Shown in pieces: positions 57,031-64,000 of a stretch of DNA of 64,000 bases. Origin of the DNA: Norana najaformis. Lineage: Eukaryota; Annelida; Clitellata; Crassiclitellata; Hormogastridae. A program made the position numbers and the translations under genes. The notes beneath the pieces were generated by a model. It was not told the DNA's origin, did not search any database, and saw nothing but the letters and a program-made list of their open reading frames with translations. The number at the start of each line of letters is the position of its first letter. Positions within the stretch are counted from its first letter, which is position 1. The stretch spans positions 29,340,005 to 29,404,004 of the forward strand of contig OZ029917.1 of NCBI GenBank assembly GCA_964023275.1, read 5' to 3'.

Positions 57031-58200
57031 GGTGAGCTTGCGGTACGATTCAGAACTACCCGTTCAAGATTTTTAGATATAAAATTAAAAGTTTAGCTCC
57101 TGCACAAACTGTTAGTGACCTGGCTATGCAGTTCCAGTCTTCTTTATCTGATTTCTTGACAGAAATTCCTTTTAGAACTGAGAGAGTAGTAGAGCTCACA
57201 CCACAGCCTTTGTTCAAATCTGCCATTCCCGATGCTAGGCGTAGCAGAACTCAGTTTGAGTGGCTCTCGACTTCCCTCAGATCAAAATAGCAACAGTGCA
57301 AACTTGTGCGCAAACTTGTTTCATCGGAAAATCATAATATTTAACAAATTTAATTGCTGAAAGTTCTACATCTCCAAAACTTGGTGGATGGCTTTGAATA
57401 AATTACTACACAGAGAGAAGTTAAATTTATCTTTTGGTGTGTGCTGTGCTACCCAAGAGCTATCCAGCATAGGATAAGTCGGTGTTGTGCCGAAGGTTTA
57501 AAGGTAAAAGACGCAGCTGTTGTAGTTATGTTTGAACCTAAAGATATTCTAGCGACTTTCCTGAGTTAATTATATGTCATTAGTTCAATTATATTTTCTT
57601 CCTTTTTTTAGCAGACTCTGGCGCCATGTCTTTCTTGAACTCACAGATTGACAGTGAGAACATCTTAATCAATGAGCATGAACCCTCCTATTTCAGCCAT
57701 CACCAAGGAAACAAGTGCTGCATAAGATCGTGTGCAGGTTCTCTTACCAGTCAAAATCAGAATGTTAAAGAAACTGAGGAAACAAGAAACTGTAGAACAA
57801 TTTTTCATACGACCATATTCTGACTCTTCGGTCATCTGCTGGTTTCAAAGGTTGGCTCAGGCGCCGACGACGTTGAAGACTGAAGCTGTTCGTCCTTGTC
57901 GTGAAATGCCCTGGAAAAATCAAAAGCAGTAAATTCAATAGATGACGGCGATAATGCAATTCCCCTTTTACTAGGACAGCAAACAGTGTTTTCCACAGCT
58001 TCTTCGTTGTTCTCCCTCGTCTCTCAGTACTTATTTTTGCTTCTGTTCAAACGTCTCTTGTCGCGATAATGTCAAGCCAGCTACGGTGATCAGCCTCGTG
58101 CTGCGCTAATCCTAATTCCTTAATTGAGTATAAATGCAGAACTGCTTGGTTTCCGATTGGGACTGATCCTTTATCAGAAGATTGAGATCACCAGTTATCA
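57030..58200. other. Region without recognised gene
   Basis: A plus frame at about 57120-57290 (FQSSLSDFLTEIPFRTERVV) and another at 57626-57823 are open but match nothing known to me. The rest is AT-rich. Confidence 0.4.
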
Positions 58201-58207
58201 CCACTTC

Positions 58208-58640
58208 TCAATCTGGTTGTGTGTTCACCGTCATTTTAAGATCTGTGGTAACGGCGTTCAAGAGCTCAGCAATGACGATCGGACGAGACAAGTCAGACCA
58301 AGTAATGACAAGATCCAAGGTATGGCTGCATCGATAGATTGGTTGCATAGACCGATTGGATGAGTCCAAATGACTGCTAATGATCGGATAGCTGCACAGC
58401 GTGCGTATTATTACTGGTTGTATCGGAACGCCATCCATATGTATATTCAGATATCCAGTGATGATAACGTGACTACTGTAAACAAGCCAATATTTCAATA
58501 ATATTTGCAAGCTCTGTGAAAATATTTCGTGAACTTGTTGTATCTGAACGCCTCCTTGGCCGATATATTGATGCCATCACAAAGTTGGACAATTTCAAAT
58601 GTCGTAGGTTGGAAGTCAAAAGGTTTTTCTCATAGCTTTA
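58208..58640 (-). pseudogene. LINE endonuclease fragment, antisense
   Basis: The minus frame reads LVYSSHVIITGYLNIHMDGV (the GDxN block, with Asp as Tyr) and CSHTLDLVITWSDLSRP, typical of L2/CR1 endonucleases ((I/V)ITGDLNxH then HTLDLVIT). Upstream, TKYFHRACKYY and similar pieces extend to about 58640. RT is absent. Confidence 0.6.
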
Positions 58641-58679
58641 AATGTTGAATATATAGGTAATATATAAACGGGAGGTGTG

Positions 58680-59753
58680 GTCTTAGTCGAAAAGCAACAC
58701 ATGCCATGATATTTGTGCTGTCTGGCACTGGATGCAGAATGTGGCCTGTTAGTAAACAGGCAATTCAGTTGGATCAGCAATCAAGCCTATTATAACAAAC
58801 ATCATCCAAAGAGCATGGAATATAAGTTTGAGAGTTTGTTACATAGGAGATTGTACCAGAGCGATACGGACCACTTTCGGTGGCTGATGTGGAAGACTAG
58901 GTAAGACCGTTAATCCTTACCCAACTGAACGTGAACTGTATGCTGATCCGACTAAAATGCCCTTCAAACTAACATGCCACATTATGCATCCAGTGCCAGA
59001 AAGCATAAATGTGTTGCAGCATGCGTTGCCGAAGAACTTTAAAGCTGCTTTCGTAGTCAGTATAGTAGCCCTTGTTTATTTAGCGAAAATTAATTGCAAG
59101 GCAATATTATGTCTCACCCTTTCAAGATATTCATTATTATAAATAGGGTAAATTCAAAATGTTTGCCATCAGTTTGACTAAACCATGTAAGAAATCAAGC
59201 TGCAATGAAAATCTGGTGTTTTAGTGTTTATTTCAGTATCGAACCGATACAGAACAGTTTTTAAATAGAACAACTGTATATTGAATATACAGTATAATTT
59301 TATGGTTTCTTAACTAACTTGAATTTTCTAGCATCGAGAAAGTCTTCTCAACTCTGTTCGATAACTTGAAATGCATACTGCAACTGTGCTTCACCGTGTC
59401 TGTCACCGATCAATGGCGACACCTCGCTCTGCATGATCATTGGTGACTGCTCTGTGCTTGAAGACTGCCTCTCATCGATACTGTTGTATCAGGGTAACGT
59501 TAGGAATCGAACCAGCAAGCCCATTTCTTCTCCACATGGTCGCGAAATCAATTAGTTTTTTGTACTGTCGCCAAGTCCTCTGTGCGTTTCTCTGTTTGCG
59601 CCTTCTTTCTCTGTTGATGTCTTCAGCATGGCCCGTTTTTGTGGTCAAAATTGCTTTGTATCGGTACGGGACTGTTAAATAAACAATAAAACAGTGGGTG
59701 CCTAATGCTAGACAGCATAAATAACATGGCACGTGTTGCTTTTCGACTAAGAC
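58680..59753. mobile_element. Non-autonomous element with 50-bp terminal inverted repeats
   Basis: Bases 58680-58729 and the reverse complement of 59704-59753 match at 45 of 50 positions (both start GTCTTAGTCGAAAAGCAACA). The 974-bp interior has short open frames but no recognised transposase. The target duplication could not be defined. Beyond the right end, 59777-59838 directly repeats 59634-59697 (TGGCCCGTTTT(T)GTGGTCAAA), a second structure. Confidence 0.6.
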
Positions 59754-59859
59754 TAGGCAAAGTTACTTCTCTCATTGGCCCGTTTTGTGGTCAAACCTGT
59801 TTTTTATCGGTACAATATCAATAAACACTAAACAGTAATTTTCATTCTTTTCTTACAAT

Positions 59860-60700
59860 GTCTTGACTTATTTGTCTTCTTATTTGGTGAGAAAGAAGAT
59901 TACAAAGAAGAAAAAAAATAGCATTTATCAGTACGGCTTAGTCAAACTGATGGCAAACATTTTGAATTCTACCGTTTATTCTATATGGCTAAACATTATG
60001 GTCGTTGAGCGACCTATAAATACTCCAATTTCTTGGTCAAAATTTGCACAATATTTTTTTAATAAGGAATATCTTGAAAGGCCGACACAGCATTGCCATA
60101 TAATTTTCGCCATATAAGTAAGGGGCACCCTGTTGTTCTTACAGTCCATTTGTTTTGGTGCAGGCCTTCAACCACCGATTTTCTCGTTGTAAGGCACGCA
60201 ACAGTTGTTGGACTTTTGACTTCAACATATGTTTTCTCTCTCACTAAGCAGCCTCGGCGAAAAATGATTCGTTTATTATGATGTTCAGTATCACAACGCC
60301 CTGCAAGAAAAGAGAAGTAACGAATTAATCCACTTTTGGACATGACAAAAACCATGCCACTATGCATCGCGACGTAAAAGTAGAGATGCTGCTATATCTT
60401 ATTTTAGTATTAGTTTCGAATGCATATTTCTGTGACAGATTTTTAAATACCTACGTTAGGAATCGAACCGGCAAGCCCGTTTTAAATTGCTTTAATAATT
60501 ACATCTCCGAATCCGGTGCCGGGTTCCAACAATCAATTTGTCCACAATCTAATGTCCAAAAAAATCAATTCTAATCGCTAGGCAACGTTTTCAATATGTG
60601 TCCAATGAAAAATACAATTTCTGCACAATTTTCTACAATTTTGCAACCGATGTCCAATCAAATTCAGTACAGATTCTAACCAAAGGTATGTCATCTCTAA
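59860..60700. other. Spacer with scattered repeats
   Basis: No gene recognised. AATCGAACC(A/G)GCAAGCCC occurs at about 59507 and 60463 (B-box-like in reverse), and GACAAAAACCATGCCACTATGCATC-type sequence at 60344 and 60939. Confidence 0.4.
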
Positions 60701-60721
60701 GCAAAATCATTACGTTTGACG

Positions 60722-61355
60722 ACAGATCGGACCATAATGATGCAAAAGTAAGTCTAGCAGCAGACCCATCTCCATCAGATTTGGCAATGAGGAGAAAATA
60801 GGAGATAAATAGGAGACAAGATGAGTGGTGTAAGGAATGTTGTTTTTTAATTTATAGTCCTTTTTTACATTAAATTTGTCTTTTTAAAAAGCTAAATAAT
60901 CGTAGAAGTTTTTAGGTTAGTAAAGACTATTTGGATATGACAAAAACCATTAATGCCACTATGCATCTATTTACATGCATTTAGTATTTTCGTTTCTGTT
61001 TCACTTGCCAAAGAAGTTTTCATAATTTATTTCTTTTCTGTGTCTGTTTTGGCGTCGCTGAGCGTGGACGTCGTCCGACCTGTTATATAACTTGGTGACA
61101 CAATCTCGTAATTTTGACAGTTTTTAGGTCCACCTTGCCTTCTTCAAAATTTCTTTAAAATTGGCCATGAACTGATGAATCGTTCTTTTCTTACTCAGGT
61201 GTTGCTTTATTATTTACTGTACTCGGTTTCCGTGATTGATTTCCGATAAGTTTCCCGCTCTTGAACTTCGTTTTGTTCATATTACTCCTCATTGCCAAAT
61301 CTGATCGAGATAGGTCTGCTACTAGACGTACTTTTGCATCACTATAGTCTGCTCT
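60722..61355. repeat. Inverted repeat of about 73 bp around 490 bp
   Basis: 60722-60794 and 61285-61355 are diverged reverse complements (shared GATGCAAAAGTA, TCAGATTTGGCAATGAG). Both arms code for similar peptides in their own direction: DAKVSLAADPSPSDLAMR and DAKVRLVADLSRSDLAMR, so the source was probably coding, possibly a LINE ORF1-like protein. Confidence 0.65.
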
Positions 61356-61980
61356 GTTTTTAGCTCTCAGGAACTCAATTATTTTTTCTTAATCCTGGTA
61401 CTGCATTTTCAATTTAGTCATGTGTCCTGCTGCTATCTAATACCAGATAATTGTAATTTCACGTAGAACACGTCGGAGGTTTTCAATGTATTTTCTTTTG
61501 CTGCTTCTTTTGGCTGGTGATGGTCCAGTTGGGTTTTAGATTTTGGATATTTTGGATAATGGTCAATTAAACACTTGTTCCCTTTGTAATAAAGCTGCTG
61601 ACTTACATAATTTTCTTCGTGAGCATTCCTTGCGCATATTGCCCTTACTTGGTTTCACCTAGTGACACACCTGGATTCATTTCCGACCTACTCCCCCCAA
61701 CTTTCTCTATGCTGAATGAGCTTCGGAGCAAATGGTATAGGTGTACCTGCCTTTCTTTTTAAGTAATTAAATTCACTTGCTTAATTCTGCAACCAAGTCA
61801 TTCGAAGCCCTCTAATTTCTGCCAAAAAACAGGCAAATATTTATCACTCTCACCATCACTCACCATACTGATTTTCTTGAATTCCACTACTATAATATTT
61901 TATTTCCTGTTCCTCTGCAATAGTTATTATGGATTACTTTAATATCTTACTGTTGCTTCGTCATTTCTTTATTTGTTGGA
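61355..61980. other. Spacer without recognised gene
   Basis: The minus strand from 61400 to 61150 reads on from the inverted-repeat arm (SGKLIGNQSRKPS) with stops. Nothing else seen. Confidence 0.4.
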
Positions 61981-61983
61981 CAT

Positions 61984-62300
61984 ATGCTTGACATGAAACA
62001 ACTCGTTACATTTTCTACACATAATGACCAAGGCTTTAATGTTTTGATGACTCATTCTGATTCGAAATCGCTTCATTCTATCACTCCTGTTGAGTCATTT
62101 CCATCAGATCATGTTGGAATTTTTAAAAAAATCCACTTCCCATTTAAAGAACCTCCAAATTATAAAACTGTTAAACTTCGCCCAAGGCATCAACTTAATG
62201 CAAAAAACCTGAAGCATGATATTTTAGCATTTCCCTTGTGGTTAGCTCCTACACAGACAACTTATGCAGTTCAAGCTTACTTTAACCTTGCCTCTTGACA
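61984..62300 (+). pseudogene. L2-type LINE endonuclease C-terminus
   Basis: A 104-codon frame: LDMKQLVTFSTHNDQGFNVL, MTHSDSKSLHSITPVES, FPSDHVGIFKKIHFPFKEPP and FPLWLAPTQTTYAVQAYF. The SDH motif carries the endonuclease catalytic Asp and His. The upstream GDFN block and downstream RT are missing; it is a truncated scrap. Confidence 0.65.
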
Positions 62301-63170
62301 GGAAGATTTCTTTAAGAATCAAGAGAGTAGTAATGAGCTTACCATTTATAATAGGTTGGAATTTGTTAATTATTTAGTATGTGAAAAATTTCTTCATCCT
62401 AGTTTTTCATCTCCAGTAGTCTAACTACTTAAGCCAACAAAACGAACCATTCTAAAACTTTCCGTAGCAGTCAGCTTGAAGCCAAGGAAATTAGCTGAAA
62501 TTTGCAGAAGAGAACAGTTTCTCAATGGAAGGGCAATAGCAAATTTGTATATGGGAAATTACTGTAAAATTTATATTTATTTATAAATAAATATATTATA
62601 AATAAATATAAATAAAGATATCTATTTACTTCAAAATTTTTCCATTTATTTTATAGCTTTCTGCACTTTTAGACATAGCAGGTTTCAGCTGTGATGCGAG
62701 AAAGCGACTTCTAATCAGCGAGCCATCTTTAGAAGTTTTAGAACAAATATTAAAATATTATTGCAAATGAAAAGTGAAAAAGGAATCCAACGTATTAGTA
62801 TTATTATGAAAACTGTGTAGATGTGCACACCAGACAAATATTTTGACATAAGCATTGTTGTTGTCCTTGGACATCTCATACGCAACGTGTTTTATTAAAA
62901 CGAGAGCTTAACAATAATTATGCAAAAAAAACTGTGCACAGTACACCTATTTTCCACTTAATAGATCTAGACATTTCAAGTACATGTTTATTTCGGTTCA
63001 CATCTGGTGTGCGTTATCGATTTTATCATAAGCTGACGTAAACAAGGTTCATTATGAACGGAAGTCAGTAATTGAAACCAATGCCGTATGAGCAAGCGAA
63101 TAAATTCTGTTTACATGTCTGGAATTAATTTCTTAGAACATCTGGATATACATAGGGCAAGTAATTCCAG
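62300..63170. other. Spacer upstream of the last exon
   Basis: AT-rich, with a TATTTATTTATAAATAAATA-type palindromic run at 62566-62620. It may include the promoter of the gene whose exon starts at or before 63250; no TATA box or initiator could be singled out. Confidence 0.4.
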
Positions 63171-63175
63171 AAATA

Positions 63176-63221
63176 CTACTTGGCAATATAGAAAAGCGCG
63201 CTGGTCTATATTGCCAAGTAG
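63176..63221. promoter_or_regulatory. Perfect hairpin just upstream of a start codon
   Basis: CTACTTGGCAATATAG at 63176-63191 and its exact reverse complement at 63206-63221 are separated by 14 bases, 28 bases before the ATG at 63250. If transcribed it would form a 16-bp stem in the 5' leader. Alternatively it is a small transposon footprint. Confidence 0.55.
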
Positions 63222-63249
63222 ATGCATTTAGGTTCGCAATTTTAGCAAA

Positions 63250-63588
63250 ATGGCTGTTGTGGAGCGAGATAAAGATTTTAGACCGATTGGTCGACTTTGG
63301 CTTCACATTAAAATTTTATATTTCCTTTTATGCGTGTTCTGCCTATTAACTATAGTGTTTTTGTTTCTACTATGGCATGTAAATCACACTAATTTTGAAA
63401 AATATTCTGGTGGACTCTGCAGCCCCGTTTTACAGCGTACGAAACTAACTGGATTATTACGAGTAAAACGGAACTTAGCAAAAGTAAAAAATGTGGAAGA
63501 TCGCGGACCAAAAGGAAATTTACGAAAAGGAATAAAAACTCGAAATCAAACCGAATGGGTGTGGATGTCTTCATTTTCTAGAATTCCG
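63250..63588 (+). CDS. First coding exon of a type II membrane protein
   Basis: ATG in good context (AAAATGG) opens 113 codons that end exactly at a consensus donor (CCG|GTAAGT at 63589), phase 0. Residues 1-20 are charged, 21-44 form a strong membrane span (ILYFLLCVFCLLTIVFLFLL inside it), and the remainder is basic with a furin-type RVKR at 71-74 and sequons NHT (45) and NQT (99). No signal-peptide cleavage pattern is evident, so a type II topology (N-terminus inside) is likely. A Lys-rich stalk with an RVKR site and the closing WMSSFSRIP recall the start of colmedin/gliomedin-like collagenous membrane proteins, but this is a guess; later exons are outside the window. Confidence 0.65.
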
Positions 63589-63690
63589 GTAAGTTATTTT
63601 CATATCAGTTGATTTCGGGTTTTATGCAATTCAATGCACAAATTTGAAAGAGTGATTGTTTGCCATATGAATTTGATTTAATGCATTTAT

Positions 63691-64000
63691 GATATGATAC
63701 GATATGATACGATATGATACGATATGATACGATATGATACGATATGATACGATATGATACGATATGATACGATATGATACGATATGATACGATATGATAC
63801 GATATGATACGATATGATACATTTATGATATGATACGATATGATACGATATGATACGATATGATACGATATGATACGATATGATACGATATGATACGATA
63901 TGATACGATATGATACGATATGATACGATATGATACGATATGATACGATATGATACGATATGATACGATATGATACGATATGATACGATATGATACGATA
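63691..64000. repeat. 10-bp satellite (GATATGATAC)n reaching the window end
   Basis: Thirteen exact units (63691-63820), then ATTTAT, then further exact units to base 64000. It lies in the intron after the exon at 63250. ATTTAT also precedes the first block (63685-63690), so both blocks start with the same junction. Confidence 0.95.

Noticed and set aside
59480..59530. tRNA gene on the minus strand (GGTTCGATTCC B-box-like)
   Set aside because: No A box at the right distance and no cloverleaf pairing could be found; the same word recurs at 60463 without tRNA context.
63631..63822. Minus-strand frame made of repeated YHIVSYRIIS
   Set aside because: It is only the translation of the 10-bp satellite.
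63691..64000. CRISPR-like array
   Set aside because: Units are 10 bp, directly adjacent, with no spacers; it is a eukaryotic satellite.

Overview
The window is nuclear DNA of an animal, most likely an aquatic invertebrate or basal chordate; the species cannot be fixed from sequence alone. There are no operons or long intact genes. Instead there are layers of decayed transposable elements typical of metazoa (L2-type, RTE-type and CR1/Jockey-group LINEs, several Ty3/Gypsy lineages, piggyBac, P/THAP9, hAT, Tc1, Polinton/Maverick, a Crypton-like recombinase family, tRNA-like SINEs), AT-rich spacers, microsatellites and satellites, and only two convincing host-gene exons. One exon (10023-10102, minus) has consensus splice sites on both sides. 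The other (63250-63588, plus) is a probable first exon of a type II membrane protein.

Layout. 0-7.4 kb: an L2 LINE scrap, a piggyBac-derived element with internal tandem repeats, a Gypsy element whose pol order is protease-integrase-RT-RNase H (Gmr1-like), and a solo LTR in a TA repeat. 7.4-18.5 kb: an antisense Gypsy gag split by a SINE, the isolated host exon, an RTE LINE, an antisense L2 LINE and the endonuclease part of another L2. 18.5-22 kb: a decayed Pim-like kinase fused to that L2, then two convergent copies of a Crypton-like tyrosine-recombinase gene with a 149-bp-arm palindrome between them. 23-28 kb: a satellite interrupted by two L2 LINEs, one near full length with a target-site duplication. 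29.6-31.3 kb: a P-element transposase remnant. 31.4-34.9 kb: an antisense LINE interrupted in its endonuclease by an internal L2 fragment. 35-40.8 kb: Gypsy and L2 remnants. 42.2-45.9 kb: an antisense Polinton segment (integrase, minor-capsid-like, pVI/pX-like, F54H12.2-like and cysteine-protease remnants) split by a Tc1 element. 46-51.7 kb: opposed Gypsy integrase and gag remnants plus L2 pieces. 51.7-53.2 kb: a gene remnant resembling phage tail-fibre proteins. 53.3-57 kb: an antisense L2 split by a hAT element. 57-63 kb: LINE scraps, a terminal-inverted-repeat element and inverted repeats. 63.2 kb to the end: the second host exon, followed by a 10-bp satellite that runs off the window.

Nearly every coding remnant carries stops or frameshifts, so most calls are pseudogenes recognised by motif order. 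The genes do not act as a pathway; the content is the record of successive, often nested insertions. The most unusual items are the hairpin palindrome, the tail-fibre-like gene, the kinase-LINE junction, and the L2 fragment inserted without its 3' end.
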